64,000 bases of DNA from Sphingobacteriales bacterium JAD_PAG50586_3 (GTDB lineage Bacteria > Bacteroidota > Bacteroidia > CAMBQF01): assembly GCA_023213195.1 (NCBI GenBank), contig CP096135.1, positions 2,972,842 through 3,036,841 on the forward strand, given 5' to 3'. Below the pieces are notes generated by a model. It was not told the origin of the DNA, did no database searches, and worked only from the letters and a program-made list of their open reading frames with translations. Position 1 is the stretch's first letter. Every line of letters begins with the position of its first letter. Both the position numbers and the translations under genes were made by a program. Shown here piece by piece: positions 1 to 9,841 of the stretch.

Positions 1-1099
<1,099 letters not shown>

Positions 1100-1115
1100 T
1101 AGCTTATAGCTTATA

Positions 1116-1150
1116 GAAAAATCCCGCCCTGTTTAAGGGCGGGATTTTTT
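1116..1150 (+). terminator. Rho-independent terminator of ahcY
   Basis: GC-rich stem ATCCCGCCCT / AGGGCGGGAT with loop GTTT, followed by a T run, 17 nt after the ahcY stop. Confidence 0.9.
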
Positions 1151-1196
1151 GTTTTTGTAAACGCCATCGCTCAAATTTTTATTAACAATTTTTATT

Positions 1197-1590
1197 TTTT
1201 ACTTGACAAAAGGTATTCTATTGTTGTATCTTTGTGGTGTTATTGCAATGACAGAAAACCACACCCTTTCCTAATGGTTAATTAGGAGATCCCGAAACAA
1301 GTTCGGGATGACGAACAGCCGCGCGGCACCCCTCCCCAACCCCTCCCCCAAAGGGAGAGGGGCTTTAAAAAGAGGATAATACCTACAATGCTTATTACGA
1401 TTTTGGATTAATGGTTTAGATTGAAATTTAAGAGAAACGGTTTAACAAGAGGACAGGCTTAAACGATGATTGAAACCAGTTAAGCTTCAGCTTGACATCA
1501 TCGGTCAGTAGGTAAATTGTTATGATAAGGATTTGTCACCAACAGGTGGTTTGCTTCGGCGGGCTGCCTTTAGGTGTTTCTTTCATTACT
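1197..1590 (+). repeat. Promoter-bearing multi-hairpin dispersed element, copy 1
   Basis: Gene-free element with a diverged inverted copy at 46843-47207. Shared landmarks in order: TTGAC and TATCTTTG promoter boxes; TTATTGCAAT; hairpin CCTAAT/ATTAGG (1270-1286); hairpin ATCCCGAA/TTCGGGAT (1289-1309); a pyrimidine/purine-rich block around CCCCTCCCCAACCCC; ACAATGCTTATTA; ACGGTTTAACAAGAGGACA; a hairpin whose stem differs between copies (1464-1503); GGTCAGTAG; AAATTGTTATGATAAG; and GGTGGTTTGCTTCGGCGGG. No convincing reading frame spans it. A transcribed structured RNA is possible but not shown. Confidence 0.75.
1203..1234 (+). promoter_or_regulatory. Bacteroidota-type promoter inside the dispersed element
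   Basis: TTGAC at 1203-1207 and TATCTTTG at 1227-1234, 19 nt apart, match the TTG/TAnnTTTG layout. Both boxes are kept in the inverted copy (47163-47193), although the spacer sequence is diverged. Confidence 0.6.
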
Positions 1591-1623
1591 TTTTGCTTGT
1601 CCAAAAAGTAACCAAAAAAGACC

Positions 1624-1709
1624 CCACGCCCAAAAACTCTAAAATTTACTACGCGCCGCGCTCCCGCGCTAATACGGCGCTTGAAATTTTGAGTTCACAC
1701 AGGGCGTGG
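1624..1709. repeat. Long imperfect inverted repeat (hairpin)
   Basis: CCACGCCC (1624-1631) pairs with GGGCGTGG (1702-1709). Inside, ACTC-AAAATTT pairs with AAATTTTGAGT, and the centre is a GCGC-rich segment. No T run follows, so it is not a simple terminator. It belongs to the gene-free repeat mosaic between ahcY and the FG-GAP gene. Confidence 0.65.
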
Positions 1710-1839
1710 ACTGCCCTACGCACGTTAGAGTATATATAAGTAACCGTGAAAATGAGTTGTCGAACTATGCCAAAGGCATTCCTTTGCGACACGCTGTAAG
1801 GGTCCGACCCCACCGTCTCCCCGCCAAGGCGTGTCGACA

Positions 1840-1861
1840 CCTCCCCTACTAGTAGGGGAGG
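1840..1861. repeat. Perfect 22-nt palindrome
   Basis: CCTCCCCTACT followed by its exact reverse complement, centred on CTAG. Part of the repeat mosaic. Confidence 0.75.
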
Positions 1862-1895
1862 AAAGCCGAGGTACGAGGCAGGAGGGGGTACGAAG

Positions 1896-1936
1896 GCGCG
1901 AAAACGAGTGTATTAGCTACATGCTGTAGGAGTTTA
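1896..1936 (+). repeat. ~40-bp dispersed repeat, copy A
   Basis: Starts GCGCGAAAACGAGTG, followed by TATTAGCTACATGCTGTAGG and then AGTTTA. The core CTACA-TGC-TGTAG is a small hairpin. Related to five other copies in this window. Confidence 0.7.
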
Positions 1937-1964
1937 CCCCCCCGTCACGACTTACGTCGCGACA

Positions 1965-1988
1965 CCCCCTCCTAAATTTAGGAGGGGG
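1965..1988. repeat. Perfect 24-nt palindrome
   Basis: CCCCCTCCTAAA followed by its exact reverse complement. Degenerate relatives (CTCCCC...GGAGGGG) occur near 46479-46501. Confidence 0.75.
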
Positions 1989-2008
1989 AAGGGGGAGGTA
2001 GAAACAGG

Positions 2009-2048
2009 TGCGAAAACGAGTGTATTAACTACATGCTGTAAGGGTTTA
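2009..2048 (+). repeat. ~40-bp dispersed repeat, copy B
   Basis: TGCGAAAACGAGTGTATTAA, then CTACATGCTGTAAGGGTTTA. Nearly identical to copy A; the last base of the small stem is changed. Confidence 0.7.
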
Positions 2049-2239
2049 ATAACTGAAAAATGATAAACGAAAGATGAAAAATAACTACATCCGTGAGACA
2101 TATAAAAATACCCTCTCCCGTCTTCCCGCTTTTGCGGGAATAAACCTACTGACGATTAATGTCAGCACAAGCTCTCTGTGAGAGGGACCTTAAAAAGCTA
2201 CCCCTTACGACTACGTGTCGGGATGCCGAAAAAACGGCA

Positions 2240-2279
2240 CGCGAAAATGATATTATTAACTACGTACTGTAGCGGTTTA
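2240..2279 (+). repeat. ~40-bp dispersed repeat, copy C
   Basis: CGCGAAAATGATATTATTAA, then CTACGTACTGTAGCGGTTTA. It lies directly upstream of the next gene, so it may sit in that gene's promoter region. Confidence 0.65.
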
Positions 2280-2310
2280 GGTTAAATGCTTTTTATGTAA
2301 TTTTGATATT

Positions 2311-3684
2311 ATGAAGAAACAGATACTTTGCCTTTTTAGTGTTTTTTGTGGGTTGCAAATGCAGGCGCAAGTGCCCAGCTTTACGGTTATTGATACCTTG
2401 GAAGAAGGTGCTTATGGCGCGGCGGCCTGGGGCGATTGCAATAACGATGGGTTTATGGATTTATGCTACATATCGCAAATACTACCCGATGCGGCTGTTG
2501 AAATATACATAAACAACAATAATGTGTTTACCCGCACCCAACAGGGTTTTCCACTATTGTATAACCCGGCTGTGGTGTGGGGAGATTTGAATGGTGATGG
2601 TTTTGATGATGTAGTTATGAATGGTGCAGATTCTACGTTAACGGGCCGCACCTTTATATATAAAAGCAATGGCAATGGCACGTTCACAGAAATGTCGAAT
2701 GCCATTCCGGGGCTTAGTGCAGGGAGTGTTGATGTTGCCGACTATAACAACGATAACCTGTTGGATATTGCCATAACGGGCAACGATTCTGTTGGTCAAA
2801 ACCATGCGTATATATACAAGAATAACGGCAACTTTAGTTTTACCAATATTAATGCAACAATAACCGGAATACATTTTGGAGAGTTGCAATGGGGCGATTT
2901 TAATAACGATAACCTTGCCGATTTGGTAATTAGCGGACGGGATATTGATGCATCTACCAAGCTATATAAGAACATGGGTAACGATGTGTTTACGCAGGTA
3001 CCGCAGGGGTTTGCAGGGGCGGCAGGTACAGCAGACTGGTTTGACTATAACGAAGACGGCTGGTTGGATATGTTACTTACCGGCACCGACAGTACCTTTG
3101 TTGCCAATATAACGGTTATATATACCAACAACCAAGACGGTACATTTACACTGGCTACCACTAACCTACCCGAGTTTGGCGAACCTAGTAAAGTAGATAT
3201 TGCCGACATTAATAACGATGGGCATAGCGATATACTGCTTATGGGCGGTAACGAACAGTTTTTAAACCTATCGGCCATAGCGTTAGGTAACGGTACGGCT
3301 ACGTTTGAACTAAATGCTTTTAACGATGGGAGTATTATGAACCCCAATGTAGAAGCGGCTGATATTGATAACGATGGCGACATAGACCTGCTGTGGGGCT
3401 TTTACATTCTTAGGAATGACAGTCCGCTAAGCATTACTGAGCAAGTAAATGATGATGGAGTTGTAATTTATCCGCAACCGGCAAAAGATATAATTACCAT
3501 AAACAGTAAAACACCTTTGCAAGCTATAACTATACATACAATAAATGGCAGCAAGGTATTTTATACAAACCTTAACGCTTTGCAAACATCATTAGATATA
3601 AGCCATTTAGCTAACGGCATGTATATAGTAGAGTATGACCTTGGTGATACTATCAAAAGAACAAAACTTATTATCAGCAGGTAA
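2311..3684 (+). CDS. Secreted FG-GAP/VCBS repeat protein with T9SS type A sorting domain
   Basis: 457 residues, function beyond export unknown. The N-terminal segment MKKQILCLFSVFCGLQMQAQ is a signal peptide. The body carries repeated FG-GAP-type calcium-binding loops with D-x-N-x-D-G signatures (DCNNDGFMD, DLNGDGFDD, DYNNDNLLD, DFNNDNLAD, DINNDGHSD, DIDNDGDID), as in integrin-like beta-propellers. The last ~80 residues (VIYPQPAKDIITIN ... NGMYIVEY ... KLIISR) are a type IX secretion C-terminal signal, so the protein is expected outside or on the cell. TAATTTTG about 15 nt upstream of the ATG may be its -7 box. The next gene follows on the same strand. Confidence 0.88.
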   Translation: MKKQILCLFSVFCGLQMQAQVPSFTVIDTLEEGAYGAAAWGDCNNDGFMDLCYISQILPDAAVEIYINNNNVFTRTQQGFPLLYNPAVVWGDLNGDGFDDVVMNGADSTLTGRTFIYKSNGNGTFTEMSNAIPGLSAGSVDVADYNNDNLLDIAITGNDSVGQNHAYIYKNNGNFSFTNINATITGIHFGELQWGDFNNDNLADLVISGRDIDASTKLYKNMGNDVFTQVPQGFAGAAGTADWFDYNEDGWLDMLLTGTDSTFVANITVIYTNNQDGTFTLATTNLPEFGEPSKVDIADINNDGHSDILLMGGNEQFLNLSAIALGNGTATFELNAFNDGSIMNPNVEAADIDNDGDIDLLWGFYILRNDSPLSITEQVNDDGVVIYPQPAKDIITINSKTPLQAITIHTINGSKVFYTNLNALQTSLDISHLANGMYIVEYDLGDTIKRTKLIISR

Positions 3685-3730
3685 TAATCAATTTACTATT
3701 AGCCTGTGTTTTATATAGAAACTAAAGACA

Positions 3731-4393
3731 ATGCAATTAGACGAAGAAACCCTTAAACACATAGCAGCCCAGCTGCGCAAACCCGATGGCGAGGCCGGCA
3801 AACAAACCGGCGAGCGGATGAACCAAGGCAACCAGGTTATGAACCTTGCTACCATTGCACAACTGCATATTACCGCAGACGATAACTTGTTGGAGATTGG
3901 CATGGGCAACGGCTATTTTGTTCCGCAAATAGTGGGCGTTAACGCTACGGTTAAGTACACAGGTTTAGACTATTCTGAAACCATGGTAGAGGAAGCCTGT
4001 ATGTATAACAAACAACATATTGCCGACGGGCAGGCGCAGTTTGTATTAAGCAGTGTTGGTACTATGCCTTTTGAAGATCATTTGTTTACCAAGGCTTTTA
4101 CGGTTAATACCCTTTATTTTTGGGAAGACCCCGCACAGGTATTGGCCGAGTTGCGCAGGGTGCTAAAACCGGGCGGCGAATTGTTTATTACCATCCGCCC
4201 AAAAGAAGTTATGCTTAGCTACCCCTTTACACAGTATGGGTTTACTATGTATACAGCTGATGAAGTTAGTCAATTGCTTACCAATAATGGATTTACGGTT
4301 AGTGATATTGTAAAAGTTGATGAGCCGGATATTGTTATTGAAGATGAGACGATTGAAAAGCACTCGTTAATAATATGCGCTAAGGCTTTGTAA
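3731..4393 (+). CDS. Class I SAM-dependent methyltransferase
   Basis: 220 residues. The Rossmann SAM-binding motif I is LLEIGMGNGYFVPQI (about residues 55-69), followed by the acidic motif GLDYSETMVEEA and the post-I segment FVLSSVGTMPFEDHLFTKAF. The motif LRRVLKPGGELFITIRP is typical of the Methyltransf_11/25 group. The methyl acceptor cannot be deduced: the C-terminal half shows no specific family hallmark. It lies between the FG-GAP gene and a DUF2071 gene on the same strand, with short gaps. Confidence 0.85.
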   Translation: MQLDEETLKHIAAQLRKPDGEAGKQTGERMNQGNQVMNLATIAQLHITADDNLLEIGMGNGYFVPQIVGVNATVKYTGLDYSETMVEEACMYNKQHIADGQAQFVLSSVGTMPFEDHLFTKAFTVNTLYFWEDPAQVLAELRRVLKPGGELFITIRPKEVMLSYPFTQYGFTMYTADEVSQLLTNNGFTVSDIVKVDEPDIVIEDETIEKHSLIICAKAL

Positions 4394-4419
4394 ATAGATA
4401 CTGTTGTACATTTGTAAAG

Positions 4420-5144
4420 TTGAGCCTGATTAATAAAATATTAGACACCCATAAACACCGCCCATGGCCTATGCCCGGAGGGCAGTGGGAGTATTACTAG
4501 GAATGGAACAACGCGTTGTTTTTACATTGGGCAGTACCTGTAGAAATGATTAGCAATTTAGTGCCCAAAGACCTGCCTATAGATACTTTTGAAGGCAAGG
4601 CATGGGTATCTCTTGTTGCTTTTACAATGGAGAAGATTCGTCCACGGATTTTGCCCCATGTAAAATATGTTTCCAACTTTCATGAGATTAACCTAAGGAC
4701 ATACATAAATTACAAAGACAAACCCGGAGTGTATTTTTTAAATATTGAGGGCGAGAAATCGCTGTCTGTTTTTATAGCTAAGGCATTGTCGGGTTTGCCC
4801 TATGAAAAGGCCCTGATGAAAAGGGAAAAGAATTTTTACCACTCATCAAACAAAAGAAAAAATTTAACCTTGATGCTTCTTTTACTATTGAGGAGGAGCA
4901 GCTAAATGTTAAATCGGAACTAGATAAATGGCTTACTGAACGGTATTGTTTATACCTTAACAAAGAAGACAAACTATTCCGTTACCAGATACACCATAGC
5001 GAATGGCCTTTACAAAATGTAACGTTGGATAAGCTGCAAAGCAATTACATTATTGGAAACCTCGATTTAAATACTGTTCCTAATAAGCAGCATTACTCAT
5101 CCGGTGTTCAGGTTGTGGCATGGGGCAGTGAAAAACTTAATTAA
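4420..5144 (+). CDS. DUF2071 (YqjF-like) protein, interrupted by a nonsense codon and a frameshift
   Basis: About 241 residues once restored; function unknown. DUF2071 features are HRPWPMPGGQW, NALFLHWAVP, DTFEGKAWVSLVAFTME, NFHEINLRTYI and GVYFLNIEG. I chose the TTG at 4420 because it precedes the conserved HRPWP segment in frame. An in-frame TAG at 4497-4499 reads TACTAGGAA, where TAC CAG GAA (Gln, a CCAGG site) is expected. A second lesion lies in the A run near 4856-4862, where one added A restores KKFNLDASFTI. The stop overlaps the next start (TAATG), so the gene is translationally coupled to mnmD. Probable consensus errors, but true decay cannot be excluded. Confidence 0.75.
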
Positions 5145-5827
5145 TGGCATCTGATATCGAAATTATAACTACGACTGATGGTTCCTCTTCCCTATTCAAT
5201 GCCACGTTAAACGAGACGTACCACTCTAAGCACGGGGCTGTTGCCGAGAGCAGGCATGTGTTTATAAAACATGGGTTGGAGTACTACATAGACCACCATC
5301 AGCCTAAAGAAGTAAAGATTTTTGAAGTGGGCTTAGGAACAGGGTTGAACGCATACTTAACGGCATTGTATGCCATGCAAAACCCAAGCCTATCCATAGT
5401 ATACCATGCTATTGATACCTACCCAATGCCAGATGAACTTGTTGCCGGGATTAACTACCCCGAAGTATTGGCGGGCAATAGGGACCTTTTTGAGGAATTG
5501 CATAAAAGTGCAGAAGGTGCCGATGTGCGGTTGCTACCCAACTTTATGTATAAAAAGGTTGTTTCTGACATAAAGGGGTATAATACTGACACAAAGTTTG
5601 ACATTATTTATTTTGATGCCTTTGCGCCCGAAAAGCAACCCGAAATGTGGCTGCTACCGTTGTTTGAAAAGCTATATGGCATACTAGCCCAAAACGGCAT
5701 AATGGTTACCTACTGTGCGCAAGGGCAATTTAGGCGAAACCTAAAGGCTGTGGGCTTTAGCGCAGAACGGTTGCCCGGGCCACCACCTAAGCGCGAAATG
5801 ACCAGGGTTACAAAAGGATTTGCATAA
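5144..5827 (+). CDS. mnmD: tRNA (mnm5s2U34)-methyltransferase MnmD
   Basis: 227 residues, SAM-dependent. The stand-alone MnmD domain performs the last methylation of 5-methylaminomethyl-2-thiouridine at tRNA wobble position 34. Signatures are DGSSSLFNATLNETYHSKHGA, the SAM site FEVGLGTGLNAY, and DIIYFDAFAPEKQPEMW followed by LPGPPPKREMTRV at the C-terminus. The FAD oxidase half found in the bifunctional MnmC of enterobacteria is absent, as is usual in Bacteroidota. The start overlaps the upstream stop by one base. Confidence 0.9.
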   Translation: MASDIEIITTTDGSSSLFNATLNETYHSKHGAVAESRHVFIKHGLEYYIDHHQPKEVKIFEVGLGTGLNAYLTALYAMQNPSLSIVYHAIDTYPMPDELVAGINYPEVLAGNRDLFEELHKSAEGADVRLLPNFMYKKVVSDIKGYNTDTKFDIIYFDAFAPEKQPEMWLLPLFEKLYGILAQNGIMVTYCAQGQFRRNLKAVGFSAERLPGPPPKREMTRVTKGFA

Positions 5828-5841
5828 ATCATATAAAATCT

Positions 5842-5849
5842 TACATTTG
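5842..5849 (+). promoter_or_regulatory. Probable -7 promoter box
   Basis: TACATTTG, matching the Bacteroidota TAnnTTTG box, about 108 nt upstream of the GAF-SpoIIE gene and after the mnmD stop. No clear TTG box was located at the right distance. Confidence 0.35.
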
Positions 5850-5957
5850 TAGTATTGTATATGTAGCTATTAACACCCCTTATGTGCATGGTATAATTTT
5901 ACCTCTTGTAAATTTTTAATTGAGAGAACAGCATTTTAGCACAACTAAGGGTGTACT

Positions 5958-7176
5958 ATGAATAATACGGAACTGAAAAAGAGGAAGCTAACGCACCAAA
6001 AGCTCGATTCGCTGCTTGAGGTAACGCGAAACATAAATAAAAACCTTTCGGCCGAAGAGCTTTTCGCTCTTTTTGAAAACGTATTGAGCCAGCAACTGGG
6101 CCTTAACAAATTTGTATTATACATTTATAAAGAGCGCTGGGAAGCTACCATAATACATGGTGATGATGGCCTTAGCGACCATATATTGCCAGGACGAAGA
6201 CTTAGCGGGTTTTACTGAGAACACCATAATTAACGACACCCACCCTACCCCATTACAGGGTTTTGATATTGCCGTGCCGGTATTCCACAAAACCCAACCA
6301 CTGGCCTACCTTATAATAGGTGGTTTAGATAAAGATAAGATACAGAAGTACTTTGATAAGCATATTAACTTTTTGCAAACGCTTACCAACCTGATAAGCT
6401 TTGCTAACGAGAATAAGAAGCTATACAAAGAGAACATAAAGCAGGAAGCCATGCGCCGCGAAATGCAGTTGGCTGCCGAATTGCAGGGCATGCTCTTCCC
6501 TACCCGTTTCCCTAATAACGAGAAGATAGAGATAGACGCCATGTACAACTCTCACCACGATATTGGGGGTGACTACTACGACTTCTTTATTCTGCCAGAT
6601 GGGGAGATTGCCTTTTGCATTGCCGATGTATCGGGCAAAGGCATACCGGCAGCGCTACTAATGTCTAACTTCCAGGCTACTATACGTGTATTGTCTGGTT
6701 TCCGCACATCGCTAAAAGAGATTGTGGTAGACTTAAATAAGCGTGTAATGGCCAATGCCAAGGGCGAAAAATTTATCACCCTGTTTTTAGGTAAGTACAA
6801 CCACGAAAGCCGTAAACTAACCTACATAAACGCGGGCCATAATCCACCGGTGTTGCTTAATGGCAACAACATAGAAATGCTTCAGGAAGGCTCTATTGGC
6901 CTTGGTATGTTTGAAGAACTGCCATGGGTGCGCGAGGCTGAAGTTATTGTTGACCCCGAAAGTATTTTGGTGTGTTATACAGATGGTGTGGTTGAGGCCG
7001 AAGACAATGATGGCAGGCAGTTTGGCACCCAAAACCTGAGCGAGATTTTGATAGACAACCGCAACCTGAATATGAAAGAGTTGAATGCCGAGTTTCAAAT
7101 GAAGTTGGAGCATTATAAAAACTCTAAAAAAGGTTTTTCTGATGATGTGGCACTGCTTAGTTGCCGTTTCCGTTAG
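5958..7176 (+). CDS. GAF-domain SpoIIE-type PP2C serine/threonine phosphatase (frameshifted)
   Basis: About 405 residues when restored. An N-terminal GAF-like sensor (roughly residues 15-170) precedes a SpoIIE/RsbU-type phosphatase domain (about 205-405). Metal-binding motifs are DIGGDYYDF, ADVSGKGIPAALLMSN, NAGHNPP, CYTDGVVEA and SDDVALL. Such enzymes dephosphorylate anti-anti-sigma or STAS proteins in partner-switching circuits. An RsbW-like kinase lies at 37901-38356, though not adjacent. The frame shifts near 6190 (...DHILP to DEDLAGF) by one extra base next to a CCAGG site. The gene stands alone between mnmD and DUF4197. Confidence 0.87.
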
Positions 7177-7294
7177 TACCTATCAATAGTTATAATTGTT
7201 TTATTTTAGGGCAGTTAAACCCTGAAGAAATTTCTTTGTCCTATTTTTGGCACAGCATTTGAATTACTACATACTATACAACTTAAACACAACC

Positions 7295-8020
7295 ATGAAA
7301 AGGTTAATAATAATAGCGGCCATAGCCATAGCTCCCATAAGTGTTAACGCACAAAAAATTGGCGACATTATAAACGGTGTTGTAAATGGTGGCAACAACC
7401 AAAATCCAAATAATCTTTCTAATACCGATATTATTGGTGGTTTGAAAGAAGCGTTAGAAATTGGGGCAAAAAACTCATCGTCTAAAGCATCGGCAGTAGA
7501 TGGCTTTTTTAAGAACCCGCTTATTAAGATACCTTTTCCACCAGAGGCTAAAAAGGTAGAAACTATGGTTAAGCAGCTTGGCATGACTACCCAAGTAAAC
7601 AAGTTTGTAATGACTATGAACCGTGCTGCCGAGACTGCAGCTAAAGATGCAGCCCCTATTTTTATAAACGCGGTAAAGGCCCTTACTATTAATGATGGTT
7701 TATCTATTTTAAACGGCGGCGATGATGCAGCCACAACATACCTGCGTGGCAAAACCGAGAACGACTTATCTGTTAAATTTAAGCCTGTTGTTAAGGCCGC
7801 AATGAATAAGGTACAGCTTACTAAATACTGGAACCCGATTGTTACGAGGTACAATAAAATACCCGGTGTTATTAAGCAAAACCCAAACCTTGACGATTAT
7901 GTTACAGGCAAAGCTATTGAAGGATTGTTTAAGCTGATAGCAATAGAAGAAGGCAAAATACGCAAAGACCCTGCAGCACAAATTACCGGCCTGCTGCAAA
8001 AGGTATTTGGCAAAAAATAG
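7295..8020 (+). CDS. DUF4197 family secreted protein
   Basis: 241 residues from the ATG that opens the signal peptide MKRLIIIAAIAIAPISVNAQ. Longer in-frame starts upstream have no such signal. DUF4197 features are IIGGLKEALEIGAKNSS, PLIKIPFPPEAKKVE, MNRAAETAAKDAAPIF, the DAATTYLRGKT segment and the C-terminal LDDYVTGKAIEGLFKLIAIEE, followed by a short tail ending VFGKK. Function is unknown; periplasmic location follows from the signal peptide. A two-hairpin terminator region follows and separates it from lepB, which converges from the other strand. Confidence 0.85.
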   Translation: MKRLIIIAAIAIAPISVNAQKIGDIINGVVNGGNNQNPNNLSNTDIIGGLKEALEIGAKNSSSKASAVDGFFKNPLIKIPFPPEAKKVETMVKQLGMTTQVNKFVMTMNRAAETAAKDAAPIFINAVKALTINDGLSILNGGDDAATTYLRGKTENDLSVKFKPVVKAAMNKVQLTKYWNPIVTRYNKIPGVIKQNPNLDDYVTGKAIEGLFKLIAIEEGKIRKDPAAQITGLLQKVFGKK

Positions 8021-8063
8021 TTAGTTAGCACATAAATGTGTTTCTTTTTTAGGAATAGTTAGG

Positions 8064-8098
8064 CACAAAAGCCCTGAGGATAAGTCAGGGCTTTTGTG
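8064..8098 (+). terminator. Terminator hairpin after DUF4197 gene
   Basis: Perfect 14-bp stem CACAAAAGCCCTGA / TCAGGGCTTTTGTG with a 7-nt loop. T-rich sequence flanks both sides, so it could act in both directions. Confidence 0.85.
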
Positions 8099-8115
8099 TG
8101 TTTTATAGAAACAAA

Positions 8116-8146
8116 AAACTCCCCGGTAATGGCTACCGGGGAGTTT
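8116..8146 (-). terminator. Terminator hairpin after lepB operon
   Basis: Perfect 13-bp stem AAACTCCCCGGTA / TACCGGGGAGTTT with loop ATGGC. On the minus strand a T-rich tract follows (TTTTTTGTTTC). It lies 19 nt past the lepB stop. Confidence 0.85.
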
Positions 8147-8164
8147 CACTTATTTCAATCTTAC

Positions 8165-9829
8165 TTACTTTCTTTTTATAAAGTTGAAGGTGCCGCGTTT
8201 GTAAAGGGCATTAAGGCCTAATACTAAACCTAGCAGTACTAAAAAGTGTATTCCATAAGAGCGCGAAACACCATCCATACCTACAAAAGATACCAAACGG
8301 TTCCAACGTATGTTTACCGGGAACTTTTTATCAGGGTCCATAGACATCCACACCATTACAGGCTTGCCCACAATATGATCGTTAGGTACAAAGCCCCAAA
8401 AGCGAGAGTCTAAAGAGCCGTGGCGGTTATCACCCATCATCCAATAGTAATCTTGTTTAAAGGTATAGGTTGTAGCCGGCTGGCCATTGATTAATATCTT
8501 GCCATCTTTCTCTTCCAATGTATTGCCTTCGTAAGCGGTAATACAACGCTTATACATGGCAAGGTTCATCTTATCTAAGGTAACTGTTTCGCCCTCTTTA
8601 GGAATGTGTATTGGGCCAAAGTTTTGTATAGTCCACTTAGCTAGCGAGGTATCGTGTGGTAAAATAGAGCGGTCAAAATCGGGGTTCATTTTTACAGGGC
8701 CTGATGTAGACAACAGCTTGGTATAATCGCCTAACTGCCTAAAAGGTATTGGTAAGCCCTGCCCCTGACGGTAGTATTTAAAGTCCTCGTTAGTGGTACC
8801 CATTTCGCGCAGCACATTGTTGCCCGAACGGTTGTTAGTAATAGTATAATGCAGCTCTGCATTAGCAGGAAAAGCTTCTCGCTTATCGTTAATAACTAAC
8901 GTATCGTTTATTATCTGAAGTTTATCGTCAGGTAAACCAACACAACGCTTAACGTAATGGTCGCGCTTATCTATAGGGCGATATACTATATTACCAAAGG
9001 TCTCGGGTTCGTTCCAAACAATTTGGCGGCCTGCTGCATCAAGGGTATTAAGGTCTTTACCGGCCATGGTTGGGTCTACCCTTAACTTTTCCTGCCCCAT
9101 GTACCTAACATATTGGTAGTAGGTTCCGTTAGATAGTTGGGTGGCAACCGTATCACCCTCTGGAAAATTGAATACTACTACATCGCCACGCTCTACACTG
9201 CCCAAACCGGGCAGGCGGAAGTATGGCAGGGTTACCCACTCCAGATACGATTGAATAGAACCACCGGGAAGTGTGCTATGGGTAAAAGGCACTGTTAATG
9301 GAGTCATTGGAGAACGCGCACCGTAACTAACCTTACTAACAAACAGGTAATCGCCCACCATTAGCGATTTTTCCATTGATGATGTGGGGATTTGAAAAGC
9401 CTCAATAAAGAAGGTACGTATAATAGTAGCCGCAATAACGGCGAAGATTATAGCATCAATCCACTGCTCGCCACTGCTGCGCTTGCGGTTAGTATCCATG
9501 CCCAAAAACTTAACATGGTTATCAAAACCCCACATGGGTAATACTATAGGGAAAGCAAACATGGCTAAGGCACGCTCACCCGCTGTTTCCTTACCAAAAG
9601 CCTCGGCAAGGTTATACAGCATTACAAAAAACAGGATTATGTTAACCCCCGGTATCATCAATATCAATATCCACCATCAGGGCTTTTTAATAATCTTAAG
9701 CCAAATGATAAGGTCGTAAATAGGTACTATGCTGTACCAGCCTTTGTACTTTGCCTTTTCAAACAATTTCCATAAGCCAATATGCAGGCCTGCATAAAAT
9801 AACAGAATGATAGCGAGTTTTATAATCAT
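8165..9829 (-). CDS. lepB: Signal peptidase I with N-terminal DUF5684-like membrane domain (in-frame TGA)
   Basis: Membrane serine protease that removes signal peptides from Sec-exported proteins. The catalytic Ser lies in IPTSSMEKSLMVGDYLF and the general-base Lys in DHYVKRCVGLPDD; MGDNRHGSLDSRFWGFV is the late conserved box. The family in Bacteroidota carries a hydrophobic N-terminal extension. Here that extension starts at the ATG ending at 9829 (MIIKLAIILLFYAGLHIGLW) and is cut by a TGA at 9677-9679, where KKP-W-WW is expected. TGG would form CCTGG, so I read it as a consensus error. Large insertions give about 554 residues. It is the last gene of the parA-parB-DUF5683-dapB-lepB operon. 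Confidence 0.92.
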
Positions 9830-9841
9830 AGTTAAGTATAT

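Noticed and set aside
1533..1840. Short reading frames of 60-70 codons in the repeat mosaic
   Set aside because: They cross hairpins and palindromes, lack start signals or family features, and read as repeat translation.
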